Source: an uncultured Neomegalonema sp. (GTDB lineage Bacteria > Pseudomonadota > Alphaproteobacteria > Rhodobacterales > Rhodobacteraceae). Taken from it: a DNA stretch of 64,000 bases. This document shows, one piece after another, positions 20,134-28,153 of this stretch (within the stretch, counting starts at the first letter, position 1; each line of letters opens with the position of its first letter). The DNA lies in assembly GCA_937990185.1 (NCBI GenBank), contig CALKBI010000010.1, positions 1 through 64,000 on the forward strand. The letters are read 5' to 3'. Under the pieces are notes generated by a model that saw nothing but the letters and a program-made list of their open reading frames with translations, ran no database searches and was not told the origin of the DNA. Both the position numbers and the translations under genes were made by a program.

Positions 20134-20844
20134 GTGACAACCGAATTGATCGTGCTCAACTTGGCGATTGCGCTGGCTGGAGTTGTGCAAGCGTCGGCGG
20201 GCTTGGGCTTTGCGATGGTTGCCAATCCGCTATTGGCCCTGATCAATATTGCGTATCTTCCGGGACCGATGCTGTTTGCGAATTTGTTTTTGTCGAGCGC
20301 AATCTTGTGGCGCGAAGGACCATCACTGGATCGCCGCGAAATGCCGCCGCTGTTGATGGGGTTGCTGATCGGAACTATCCTTGGTGCATTGGTTCTCACG
20401 CAAATTGCCGCCGAGCGCCTTGGACTGGTGTTCGGGGTCATCATTATCCTTGCAGTGTTACTGAGTGTCTTTTCGCCGGTGCTCCCGTTGACCCGTCGGA
20501 ATATCTTACTTGGGGCAACGGCTGGCGGGGTCACTGGCATCGTCGCCGCGATGCACGCTCCGCCGCTGGTGATGCTCTACCAACGTGAGGAAGCCGCAAA
20601 AATTCGGGCGACCTTTGCTACGCTGTTTGTCGTTGGCTGCATCATGGCATTGATTGGCCTATGGATCGCTGGCCGATTCGGTTGGAACGAAGTTTGGATG
20701 GGCATCATGCTGATGCCGGGGATTGTCTTTGGCTTTCTCATCGGGCGTTTCATTGCGATGCGCGTGACGCAACAGACGGCTCGCATAGCGATGCTTATCA
20801 TTTCCGGCCTTGGCGGAGTGGCGCTGTTGCTTAAGTCTATCTGA
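20134..20844 (+). CDS. TauE/SafE (TSUP) family membrane permease
   Basis: This family exports or imports small sulfonates, sulfite or other organic anions across the inner membrane. The gene starts with GTG after GGAGG and encodes 236 residues with about eight hydrophobic segments. The hallmark repeat is visible in ASAGLGFAMVANPLLALI near the start and GGVTGIVAAMHAPPLVML in the middle. No substrate can be inferred. It is the first gene past the ribosomal terminator and is followed 66 nt later by a protease gene. Confidence 0.8.
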   Translation: MTTELIVLNLAIALAGVVQASAGLGFAMVANPLLALINIAYLPGPMLFANLFLSSAILWREGPSLDRREMPPLLMGLLIGTILGALVLTQIAAERLGLVFGVIIILAVLLSVFSPVLPLTRRNILLGATAGGVTGIVAAMHAPPLVMLYQREEAAKIRATFATLFVVGCIMALIGLWIAGRFGWNEVWMGIMLMPGIVFGFLIGRFIAMRVTQQTARIAMLIISGLGGVALLLKSI

Positions 20845-20910
20845 TAGGGCTTCCCTTTCGCTTGGCATTTCCTATTTCATGCTAAGGTGATTGAAAGGAG
20901 GATTGTCTCG

Positions 20911-22266
20911 ATGAAACGTCTGTTTCTTTCCGTTTGTCTAAGTGTGTTTGCTGCACTGCCATCTTGGGCGCAGCAAGTCCCGGTATCTCAAGCTGAAATT
21001 TCATTATCATTTTCTCCAGTGGTAAAGCGCGCGGCTCCGGCGGTGGTGAATATCTATACGCGGACGCGGGTGGTCAGACAGTTCAATGATCCTGTGTTCG
21101 AGATGTTGTTCGGACGCAGGTTCGGACCACGCTCACGAGAAGAAACCTCGCTCGGCTCCGGTGTGATTGTCCGCGAGGATGGAATCGTCGTGACCAATTC
21201 GCACGTTGTGGAAGGGGCCGACGAAATCACCGTGGCCCTCAATGACCGGCGGGAATTTCAAGCTGAGCTGTTGCTTATGGATGAGCGGAATGACCTTGCG
21301 ATTCTAAAGGTGGATGCACTTGATTTGCCGGTTTTGAATTTTCGGGACTCCGACACGATGGAAGTTGGCGATTTGGTACTGGCCATCGGTAACCCGTTCG
21401 GCGTGGGCCAGACAGTGACGAGCGGCATTGTTTCTGCTCAGACACGCACCAATGATGATGGGCAGGTTTTCATCCAGACAGATGCCGCGATCAATCCGGG
21501 TAATTCAGGCGGCGCGCTGGTGGATATGGCTGGCCAGTTGGTTGGGATCAACACTCAGATTTTGTCGCGGTCGGGTGGATCGAACGGGATCGGCTTCGCT
21601 ATTCCGGCAAACCTCGCGCGGCGTGCGGTCGACTCAGCGGCGGCAGGCGCGCTGACGATTGCGCAACCTTGGATCGGTGCGGACGGACAGCCGGTGACAC
21701 AAGAAATTGCTGAGAGCCTTGGCATCTTGCCTGATGGCGTCATTCTTTCAGACCTGCACCCGCTTAGCCCTTTAGCTGAAGCAGGGTTGGGAGCGGGCGA
21801 TATTGTTCTCGATGTTGCTGGCAGGCCGGTGCGCGATATGGTGACACTTGGCTATCGGTTGGGCGTTGGCCAACTGGGTGAGCGGATTACACTTGGGTAT
21901 CTTCGCGATGGCGTTCGGCTTGAAGCAAATGTTGCATTAATCGCGGCTCCAGATGATCCCCCGCGTAACGTCTCTGAAATCGAGGGATCAAATCCCCTCA
22001 GAGGCGTGGTGATTGCTAATATCAATCCGGCGCTGGCACAGGAAGAGGGTCTAGACCCGTCGCTTGATGGCGTCGTCGTCGTGCAAGTAAAGCGCGGCCC
22101 CGGCAGGCGCTATGGCGTGAGACCGGGAGACCGGATTTTGTCGATCAATGAATATCGGATAGAGCGTGTCGATGACATTGCCACGGCGCTTGATGCTGCA
22201 GGGCGATCTTGGCGGATCGCAATAGATCGCGGAGGCCGCACGTTACGTCTTGCGGTCGACGGGTGA
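20911..22266 (+). CDS. Periplasmic serine protease, HtrA/DegP (Do) family
   Basis: HtrA proteases degrade or refold damaged envelope proteins. The start at 20911 follows AAAGGAGG and gives a cleavable signal peptide (MKRLFLSVCLSVFAALPSWA). The catalytic triad is intact: H98 in TNSHVV, D128 in ERNDLAIL and S199 in GNSGGALV. Two PDZ-type regions follow, roughly residues 240-330 and 350-440, the second with GVVVVQVKRGPGRRYGVRPGDRI. At 451 residues the length is typical. The stop overlaps the next start (GTGA), so rarA is probably translated from the same mRNA. Confidence 0.92.
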   Translation: MKRLFLSVCLSVFAALPSWAQQVPVSQAEISLSFSPVVKRAAPAVVNIYTRTRVVRQFNDPVFEMLFGRRFGPRSREETSLGSGVIVREDGIVVTNSHVVEGADEITVALNDRREFQAELLLMDERNDLAILKVDALDLPVLNFRDSDTMEVGDLVLAIGNPFGVGQTVTSGIVSAQTRTNDDGQVFIQTDAAINPGNSGGALVDMAGQLVGINTQILSRSGGSNGIGFAIPANLARRAVDSAAAGALTIAQPWIGADGQPVTQEIAESLGILPDGVILSDLHPLSPLAEAGLGAGDIVLDVAGRPVRDMVTLGYRLGVGQLGERITLGYLRDGVRLEANVALIAAPDDPPRNVSEIEGSNPLRGVVIANINPALAQEEGLDPSLDGVVVVQVKRGPGRRYGVRPGDRILSINEYRIERVDDIATALDAAGRSWRIAIDRGGRTLRLAVDG

Positions 22267-23564
22267 GCGATCTCTTCTCATCGGCGGGCCTTGACGACGA
22301 GGCCCGCAGGCCCTTGGCGGATCGTCTGCGCCCGAAATCTCTTGGTGAGGTGATTGGGCAAGATCATTTGCTCAATGAGGATGCGCCCCTCGGTCGGATG
22401 ATTGCGGCACAGCGATTGACCTCTGCGATTTTGTGGGGACCACCGGGGGTCGGCAAAACCACGATTGCGCGTTTGCTTGCGGATGAGACGGAACTGCATT
22501 TTGTTCAGATCAGCGCGATTTTCTCCGGTGTTGCAGACTTGCGGAAAGTGTTTGAGGCGGCAAAAGGTCGGCGTGCTGTGGGGCAGGGCACGCTGTTATT
22601 CGTTGACGAAATCCACCGCTTTAATCGGGCACAGCAGGATAGCTTCCTTCCCCATATGGAAGACGGTTCGATTGTCCTGATCGGAGCAACGACGGAGAAT
22701 CCATCCTTCGAGCTGAACGCTGCTGTTCTGTCCCGGGCGCAAGTCTTGGTCTTAAAAAGACTTGATAGCGAAGGACTGGAAGCGTTGCTGGCGCGGGCCG
22801 AAGCCGTCGAACATCCGTTGCGCCTAACACCCGAAGCGCGCGAGACGCTGATCGCAATGGCCGATGGTGACGGACGTTATTTGCTCAACCTTGCGGAAGA
22901 TTTATTCGCACGGCGAGATGCGGAGCCGCTTGACCCGTCGGCGTTGACCGAGGCACTGCAAAAACGCGCTCCCATTTATGACAAGGGCCGCGAAGGCCAC
23001 TACAATCTCATTTCAGCCCTGCATAAATCTGTGCGCGGTTCTGACCCGGATGCTGCGCTCTATTGGCTCGCGCGGATGTTCGCGGGGGGAGAAGACCCAC
23101 TCTATATTGCGCGGCGGGTTGTTCGGATGGCGATTGAAGATATCGGCCTTGCGGACCCGGAAGCTTTGCGTCAGACGCTGGCGGCGAAAGATGCCTATGA
23201 TTTTCTCGGCTCACCCGAAGGCGAGTTGGCCATCGCGCAAGCGGTGATTTATGTCGCGACCGCGCCGAAATCGAATGCGGCATATACCGCCTATAAAGCA
23301 GCGATGCGTTCGGCCAAAGAAACCGGCTCGCTCGATCCGCCGATGCACATTTTGAACGCGCCGACCAAGATGATGAAAGACCTCGGCTACGGTGATGATT
23401 ATGCCTATGACCACGACGCGCCAGGAGCGTTCTCAGGTCAGCATTATTTCCCGGATGGCATGGGTCATGCCACATTTTATACTCCGGTCCCGCGCGGGTT
23501 TGAGCGTGAGATTAAAAAGCGTCTGGAATACTGGGCAAAGCTGAGGAATGAACGTCAAGGCTAA
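22263..23564 (+). CDS. rarA: Replication-associated recombination ATPase RarA (MgsA)
   Basis: RarA is an AAA+ ATPase related to clamp loaders that acts at stalled replication forks. The GTG at 22263 overlaps the htrA stop and gives 433 residues starting VSDLFSSAGLDDEARRPLADRLRPKSLGEVIGQDHL. The Walker A is GPPGVGKTTIARLLA, Walker B is LLFVDEIHRFNRAQQD, sensor 1 is GATTENPSFELN, and the C-terminal tetramerisation part contains KSVRGSDPDAALYWLARMFAGGEDP. Upstream in-frame codons run through htrA and are rejected as starts. Adjacency of htrA and rarA is common in alphaproteobacteria. Confidence 0.95.
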   Translation: MSDLFSSAGLDDEARRPLADRLRPKSLGEVIGQDHLLNEDAPLGRMIAAQRLTSAILWGPPGVGKTTIARLLADETELHFVQISAIFSGVADLRKVFEAAKGRRAVGQGTLLFVDEIHRFNRAQQDSFLPHMEDGSIVLIGATTENPSFELNAAVLSRAQVLVLKRLDSEGLEALLARAEAVEHPLRLTPEARETLIAMADGDGRYLLNLAEDLFARRDAEPLDPSALTEALQKRAPIYDKGREGHYNLISALHKSVRGSDPDAALYWLARMFAGGEDPLYIARRVVRMAIEDIGLADPEALRQTLAAKDAYDFLGSPEGELAIAQAVIYVATAPKSNAAYTAYKAAMRSAKETGSLDPPMHILNAPTKMMKDLGYGDDYAYDHDAPGAFSGQHYFPDGMGHATFYTPVPRGFEREIKKRLEYWAKLRNERQG

Positions 23565-23583
23565 CATCGCGAGGGTTGCGGCT

Positions 23584-24522
23584 TTATCCCGTACCGCGCG
23601 TTGCCTCGACTGCAGAGTCTTTCCTGATGGCGATGAAAACGCCTGCACTCGCCACTAGCACGATACCAATGATCGTCGACCATGTGGGAGAGGTGCGCCA
23701 CAAAACGAAATCCAACAAAGGCGCAACTGCAAGATAGCTATATTCTAAAGGCGCGACACCACTGGCGTCATTCTTTTGATAGGCGAGTGTCAGCATCAAC
23801 GCGCCGACAAAGTTCCCAACCGCATTCCAGAGAATAAGCAGTGCGACGACAATCCCAAAACTTGTCCAGCCGCTAAGCAAGAACGGCAACTCTTCGCGAA
23901 GTTCGGCACTGATGGGCAGCACCGTCACTGCGAGCAATCCGAACAGCGATAGCATTCCAAATAATCCGTGATGAATGATTTGCAAGCTCAGCGCGCTCTC
24001 GCCCGAGCACTTTCCGCGTGTCACCATGACGCCGAAAGCATACGCGACCGCTGCGCATAGGGGGAACAGCACCGCCAAGTTGATCTCTTCGTTCCATGGT
24101 TGGGCTGTGACCAGCACACCCGAGAACCCCAGCACAAGCGCGACGATGCGGCGCGGGCCAATACGCTCGCCCAAAAACAATGTCGCGAACAGTGTGATGA
24201 ACAAAGGCCCGGTGAAGAACACCGCGCCCGACTGCGCCAACGAAAGGAACGGAAGACCGGAATAAAGCAAGAAGAACGCGGCGCTAAACAGCAACGACCG
24301 CAGGAACGGCCATCGGATTGTCTCCAGCTTACGAAGCTCGAGATTGGGCACCATGCGGGCGGTCATACACACGAACCCAATAACCAAAACGGATCGTATA
24401 ATATGAAGCTGCCAGATCGAAACATGATCCGTTAGCAGTTTAACCGCTGCCTCTTGCAACGCGATGATTGCCATCGCCGTGACGACAAAAGCAACAAGGC
24501 CGAGACTATTGGATTGTTTCAT
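23584..24522 (-). CDS. EamA-family (DMT) transporter
   Basis: The protein has 312 residues and about ten hydrophobic segments arranged as two EamA repeats, as in the drug/metabolite transporter superfamily of inner-membrane exporters. The second repeat includes GALMLTLAYQKNDASGVAPLEYSYLAVAPLLDFVLW, with the typical charge pattern. The substrate cannot be read from sequence. The 5' end overlaps the end of the upstream DUF2842 gene by 17 nt, so the two are co-transcribed. It converges with rarA, 19 nt away. Confidence 0.85.
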   Translation of the reverse strand: MKQSNSLGLVAFVVTAMAIIALQEAAVKLLTDHVSIWQLHIIRSVLVIGFVCMTARMVPNLELRKLETIRWPFLRSLLFSAAFFLLYSGLPFLSLAQSGAVFFTGPLFITLFATLFLGERIGPRRIVALVLGFSGVLVTAQPWNEEINLAVLFPLCAAVAYAFGVMVTRGKCSGESALSLQIIHHGLFGMLSLFGLLAVTVLPISAELREELPFLLSGWTSFGIVVALLILWNAVGNFVGALMLTLAYQKNDASGVAPLEYSYLAVAPLLDFVLWRTSPTWSTIIGIVLVASAGVFIAIRKDSAVEATRGTG

Positions 24523-24727
24523 CAGGTCTTGGTGCTTTGCCCATCCACACGAATATCGGCTTTAACGGCAAAATCCAGCCAAACCCTAAAACAGCGTAGA
24601 GTAGTATTTCTATCAAGACATGAGGGCGCTCAAAACTGCCTAAAACGGCCATCACGGTTAAGCTGAACACGACCATCCACAGGAAGATAGCCAAAGTGCC
24701 AACGAATTTTCTCGTCCGAAGTCCCAT
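24506..24727 (-). CDS. DUF2842 small membrane protein
   Basis: The 73-residue protein has two hydrophobic segments (AIFLWMVVFSLTVMAVLG and LLYAVLGFGWILPLKPIFVWM) and the LPLKPIFVWM ending typical of DUF2842, a family largely confined to alphaproteobacteria. Its function is unknown. It is the promoter-proximal gene of a two-gene unit with the EamA transporter. Confidence 0.8.
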   Translation of the reverse strand: MGLRTRKFVGTLAIFLWMVVFSLTVMAVLGSFERPHVLIEILLYAVLGFGWILPLKPIFVWMGKAPRPDETIQ

Positions 24728-24848
24728 ATTGCCGGTCTATCTGTTTGGTGCTTGAAAGCAAGCTGTCATTGCTATGCATTATCGGCGGCCTTGCCGGTCA
24801 CCGTTTGATTCTTTATGCAGCGCTCAACGTTGTTAGCCAGAGGCCCTC

Positions 24849-25139
24849 ATGAACGCGATCTTTTTCCTTGTCGATTTTGTAGTGACCGCCGTCTACTGGC
24901 TGGTGTTGATCTATGTGATACTGAGCTTTTTGGTTGGGTTTAACGTAATCAATCTTAACAATGATATTGTTCGCCAAATATACTATGGCATCAATAGCTT
25001 AGTTGACCCGATGCTGGCTCCGATACGGCGCATTCTCCCCACCGCAGGCGGATTGGACTTTTCGCCGCTCGTATTGCTGCTGATTGTAATGTTTATGAGG
25101 ACTTTGATCCTGCAAGATATTTTGCCTGCGCTGGCATAG
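24849..25139 (+). CDS. YggT family membrane protein
   Basis: The 96-residue protein has two membrane-spanning segments flanking a loop with NSLVDPMLAPIRRILPTAGGLDFSPLVLLL, the YggT signature. The family is linked to cell-envelope or division-related functions in some bacteria, but its biochemical role is not settled. It is followed 42 nt later by a secreted hypothetical protein. Confidence 0.9.
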   Translation: MNAIFFLVDFVVTAVYWLVLIYVILSFLVGFNVINLNNDIVRQIYYGINSLVDPMLAPIRRILPTAGGLDFSPLVLLLIVMFMRTLILQDILPALA

Positions 25140-25181
25140 AATGCTATTCTTACACTGACGATCCTAGAGCCGAGCGATTCA

Positions 25182-25706
25182 ATGATCCGAAGTCTTTGTT
25201 TTTTAGTGTCTTTTGCTGTGATTGGCTCTGCTGCGCAGGCCGATGAGACTCTGTCGTCCAATAATCTGCCTGTCGGCGTGATTATTTATGATGCTGTACC
25301 GTCTGAGACGGTCCTTGAACCGAGTGTTGTCCCTCTCACGCAATCGCGCGCTAGCACGCGCAGCTCTTTTGCTCAGCCGCTCCTAAGTCAGCCGGTCGGC
25401 GATGGTACAACTTGGGACAGTGCAGTGATCACCCCTCAGATTGATCTCGCACCGGGTGAAACAGTATTACAAGTTTTCACGGCCCCTTCCGCGATTGTGA
25501 AAATTCCAGCCGTCGAGCCTGCCTATACGCTGACATCTGGCCCAGCGATTGTTACAGCGCCGCAGCGCAGGGTTGCACCTGAACCGGTGCTTGATCCTGT
25601 GAGAGGGCGCTTGCGGGATACGGCGGGTTGGACGGGCAGCACCGAAGGCCCTGCAAGTATCGGCTGTTTCCCGGAAGGTGCGTGCGCTGTTCTGAATCGC
25701 AGGTGA
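25182..25706 (+). CDS. Secreted hypothetical protein, unknown
   Basis: The 174-residue protein has a clear signal peptide (MIRSLCFLVSFAVIGSAAQA) and a mature part rich in Pro, Val and Thr with no domain I recognise. Two cysteines near the C-terminus (IGCFPEGACAV) could form a disulfide. The TGA stop overlaps the GTG start of the thiamine pyrophosphokinase gene, so they are coupled in translation though nothing suggests a shared function. Confidence 0.7.
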   Translation: MIRSLCFLVSFAVIGSAAQADETLSSNNLPVGVIIYDAVPSETVLEPSVVPLTQSRASTRSSFAQPLLSQPVGDGTTWDSAVITPQIDLAPGETVLQVFTAPSAIVKIPAVEPAYTLTSGPAIVTAPQRRVAPEPVLDPVRGRLRDTAGWTGSTEGPASIGCFPEGACAVLNRR

Positions 25707-26350
25707 CATCTCTCTCATATGCCGCGCCGGTTTTGTTCGTTGGCGCTGGCCCTGCCACGCGCGATGATTTCGATTTTACCCGCGATTTTACCAAAGCAAC
25801 GATTGCCGTTGATGGTGGCTTTAATGCGCTTGATGCTTGGGGCGTAACGCCGGACGCCGTGCTTGGCGATATGGATTCGATCCGGGCTGAGGTCGCTCAA
25901 GAAACAAAGATTCTCACCATCAGCGAACAAGACTCGACGGACCTCGAAAAAGCATTGAGGCTTGTCGATGCCCCCCTCCATCTCGGGATTGGTTTCCTGG
26001 ATGGTCGATTGGATCATACGCTTGCGGCAATTCATGCTCTTGTCGCTGCTCCGCACCGGCGGATGATTTTAGTTGGATCAGAAGATGTGGTTTTTGCCGC
26101 ACCGAATGACTGGCAGATAAGCCTTCCACTGCAAACCAGGATTTCATTTTATCCTGTGAGCCGGGTCACTGGCGTAAACTCTTCAGGCTTGCGCTGGCCG
26201 CTGGACGGGTTGGTTTTGGAGGGTGGCAAACAAATCGGTGTTTCGAATGAAACAAGCGCCGCAAAAATCACTGCGCAGTTTTCGGAGCGCGGCGTCGTCA
26301 TCGTCCTGCCGCGTGATTTCTTACAAAACGCTATTGATGGCTTGGCATAA
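25703..26350 (+). CDS. Thiamine pyrophosphokinase
   Basis: This cytoplasmic enzyme transfers pyrophosphate from ATP to thiamine, making thiamine diphosphate. The GTG at 25703 overlaps the previous stop and gives 215 residues. Diagnostic motifs are VDGGFNALDAWGVTPDAVLGDMDSI, with the metal-binding aspartates, the DSTDLEKAL segment, and GFLDGRLDHTLAAIHAL. The C-terminal domain supplies the usual thiamine-binding sheet (SSGLRWPLDGL). No TPP riboswitch is evident upstream because the gene is internal to its operon. The frame extends further upstream, but those codons belong to the neighbouring gene. Confidence 0.9.
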   Translation: MTSLSYAAPVLFVGAGPATRDDFDFTRDFTKATIAVDGGFNALDAWGVTPDAVLGDMDSIRAEVAQETKILTISEQDSTDLEKALRLVDAPLHLGIGFLDGRLDHTLAAIHALVAAPHRRMILVGSEDVVFAAPNDWQISLPLQTRISFYPVSRVTGVNSSGLRWPLDGLVLEGGKQIGVSNETSAAKITAQFSERGVVIVLPRDFLQNAIDGLA

Positions 26351-26388
26351 CGCAATGTGCTTGCGCCCGTCATCGAAGGGCCGGACAC

Positions 26389-26419
26389 AAAAAAGCCGCC
26401 GGAGGCAATCCGGCGGCTT
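26389..26419 (-). terminator. Intrinsic terminator of the cold-shock gene
   Basis: Arms 26393-26403 and 26409-26419 (AAGCCGCCGGA and its complement) form an 11-bp stem. On the minus strand the stem is followed by a run of six T (TTTTTTGTG). It lies between the converging thiamine pyrophosphokinase and csp genes, and ends the csp transcript. Confidence 0.9.
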
Positions 26420-26446
26420 CAATCGTATCAGTTCAAAACTAAAAGC

Positions 26447-26656
26447 TTAGTCGACGACGGCGAGAGCGCCTGCCGAAGAACGACCGCTACGGTCGGTTTC
26501 AAGTTCGAATTCTACTTTTTGGTTTTCGTTCAGTGTCGAAAGACCTGCACGTTCAACTGCAGAGATGTGTACAAACACATCATTGCCGCCGCCGTCAGGC
26601 TGAATGAAACCAAAACCTTTGGTTGGGTTAAACCATTTCACAGTGCCAGTAGCCAT
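26447..26656 (-). CDS. Cold-shock domain protein (CspA family)
   Basis: A 69-residue RNA/ssDNA-binding OB-fold protein that melts mRNA secondary structure. The start is the ATG at 26656, preceded by AGGAGAAC. It reads [38 protein letters not shown], with the RNP1 (KGFGFI) and RNP2 (VFVHI) motifs intact. A longer upstream frame is only leader sequence. The clear promoter about 125 nt upstream implies a long 5' leader, as in other cold-shock genes. Confidence 0.97.
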   Translation of the reverse strand: MATGTVKWFNPTKGFGFIQPDGGGNDVFVHISAVERAGLSTLNENQKVEFELETDRSGRSSAGALAVVD

Positions 26657-26778
26657 GTGAGTTCTCCTGTCAAAACACCGCCCGCATAATGCAGCGGCTT
26701 GGCGCCGTCGTTCCGTATCGAGAGAGCTGCGGCCGTTTGGACAGGCGTAGGTCAAGATAGAAAGTGCTTCGCATCGCA

Positions 26779-26807
26779 TATATAGCCGATTCCAGCCTCT
26801 GTTTCAA
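26779..26807 (-). promoter_or_regulatory. Sigma-70-type promoter of the cold-shock gene
   Basis: On the minus strand TTGAAA (26807-26802) and TATATA (26784-26779) are separated by exactly 17 bp. Transcription would start near 26772, leaving a 5' untranslated leader of about 115 nt before the csp ATG at 26656, a length typical of cold-shock thermosensing leaders. Confidence 0.7.
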
Positions 26808-26935
26808 TGTCGAAGGGTTTTCTAATTATCGTTTATAGTACTTAGGTTGTCTTCGTTGAGCGCGAGATGTGCGATGATTGTATGCGAGGCTCGATGTTTA
26901 AACGGTAAGATAAAGCCCTAACGCGCGATAAAGCG

Positions 26936-26968
26936 CATCCAAACCGTTCAGGGTTGGATGGATTTTTT
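26936..26968 (+). terminator. Possible intrinsic terminator
   Basis: CATCCAAACC (26936-26945) and GGGTTGGATG (26951-26960) form a stem with one mismatch, followed shortly by six T on the plus strand. The only plus-strand gene upstream is the thiamine pyrophosphokinase, about 590 nt away. It could instead serve as a barrier facing the minus-strand gene at 26989. Apart from this and the csp promoter, 26657-26988 holds nothing recognisable. Confidence 0.4.
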
Positions 26969-26988
26969 GATGTTGATTTTTAAACATT

Positions 26989-27723
26989 TTAAGAATTATC
27001 CGGCGGACGTGGTTCTTGCCGGACGAGGCAATGACAATCCCACAAGATTTCATCGACCGCATGGATATGCTTTTTTCTATACCCCGGAGGCAGACCCATT
27101 CGAAGCGGTGGGACGCTCTTTGGTCCCGGCGCAGCGGCCTTACGTTTTGAGACTTCGCGGACATAACGTCTGGCCTGTTTCGGCATGTCTTCCAAGGCTA
27201 ATTTGAGCGCCAAGAGGCGGCGACACAATGCAATAGCCGTGACCTCATCCTCAGGCGTCACAACCGCCTTGGCTTCAGACCAGAGGATAAAATCAGGTGC
27301 GCCATCAAATCCCGCAATCCGCACTTGAATCTGAGGTTCCGTCGAGCCGCTTGCCTTCGGCTTTTGACGCGGTTTCTGGCGGTTTGGATGCAGTTCAGGG
27401 AAATACTTGCGCGGGTCAATCAAACAAAATTGCGGCGCACGCGACCCTTGCTTTTTGCCGGTCCCTTTATCTGCAGACCGACCCCGCTTGGGAGGAGCCA
27501 CATAGTCAGGTACGGCGACGTCCCGCGCCACTATCGCAACAATCCGCCGCGTCGCAGATTCAGCAGGCCGCAAAATCAGTAGTATCGCATTGCGAACGCG
27601 GCGAGGCAGCTTTTCAATGGTCGTCTCATCCGAAGTCATCCCCGCAGAAACAAACAACCCCGCCACAACGCGCAACAGTGCGAGGCGGTAGTTTTCAGTC
27701 ATGCGGTCGAGGCTCCAGATCAT
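26989..27723 (-). CDS. Conserved-looking hypothetical protein
   Basis: The 244-residue protein starts at 27723 (or at a second ATG at 27702). It has a hydrophobic stretch near the N-terminus (LALLRVVAGLFVSAGM), a basic low-complexity linker around residues 80-130 (KRGRSADKGTGKKQG; RQKPRQKPKASG) and a conserved-looking C-terminal half with LWSEAKAVVTPEDEVTAIALCRRLLALKLALEDMPKQARR. I do not recognise the family. Coding character and length argue that it is real. It stands alone between the csp promoter region and the repeat cluster. Confidence 0.65.
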   Translation of the reverse strand: MIWSLDRMTENYRLALLRVVAGLFVSAGMTSDETTIEKLPRRVRNAILLILRPAESATRRIVAIVARDVAVPDYVAPPKRGRSADKGTGKKQGSRAPQFCLIDPRKYFPELHPNRQKPRQKPKASGSTEPQIQVRIAGFDGAPDFILWSEAKAVVTPEDEVTAIALCRRLLALKLALEDMPKQARRYVREVSKRKAAAPGPKSVPPLRMGLPPGYRKKHIHAVDEILWDCHCLVRQEPRPPDNS

Positions 27724-27874
27724 GTGTTCTTTCTATTTGAGAAGAAAAAGTACATATCATGAACAAAAAGCATTTGCAAGGCAAATGCGTCCTTCCCCTC
27801 CAAAAGCGCAAACCTCACAGCGGCAAATGGTTGAGCATAGCGAAACCATTGAGAGCAGAGGAAAACGAAGACAA

Positions 27875-28147
27875 ACGCACCGTTCCGGGCGAAGACCCGG
27901 AACCCCGAGCCGTCAAGACCGTACTCCAGTTCGCGGGACCCCGGCTCAAGACCGGGGTGGAGTAACACTCCGTCCCGCACGAAGATGCAGGACCCCGAGC
28001 CATCAAAACCGCACTCCAATTAGTCTGACCCCGGCTCAAGGCCGGGGCGGGCAACGCACCGTTCCGGGCGAAGACCCGGAACCCCGAGCCGTCAAGACCG
28101 TACTCCAGTTCGCGGGACCCTGGCTCAAGGCCGGGGCGGGCAACACA
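27875..28147. repeat. Three tandem ~90-bp hairpin-rich intergenic repeats
   Basis: Three units start at about 27875, 27965 and 28054. Units 1 and 3 are nearly identical and unit 2 is diverged. Each carries palindromes: TTCCGGGCGAAGACCCGGAA at the front of units 1 and 3, and CCCCGGCTCAAGGCCGGGG near the end of each. The CCGAGCC-TCAA(G/A)ACCG segment is shared by all three. The period and lack of unique spacers rule out CRISPR. They resemble the dispersed GC-rich repeats seen in many alphaproteobacterial genomes. The surrounding 27724-28153 contains no credible gene. Confidence 0.85.
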
Positions 28148-28153
28148 CGAAAA

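Noticed and set aside
20887-20910. Upstream GTG start for the HtrA protease
   Set aside because: It would place the Shine-Dalgarno inside the coding region and add residues ahead of a normal signal peptide.
27875-28147. CRISPR array
   Set aside because: Units are ~90 bp with no alternating unique spacers and no cas genes nearby.
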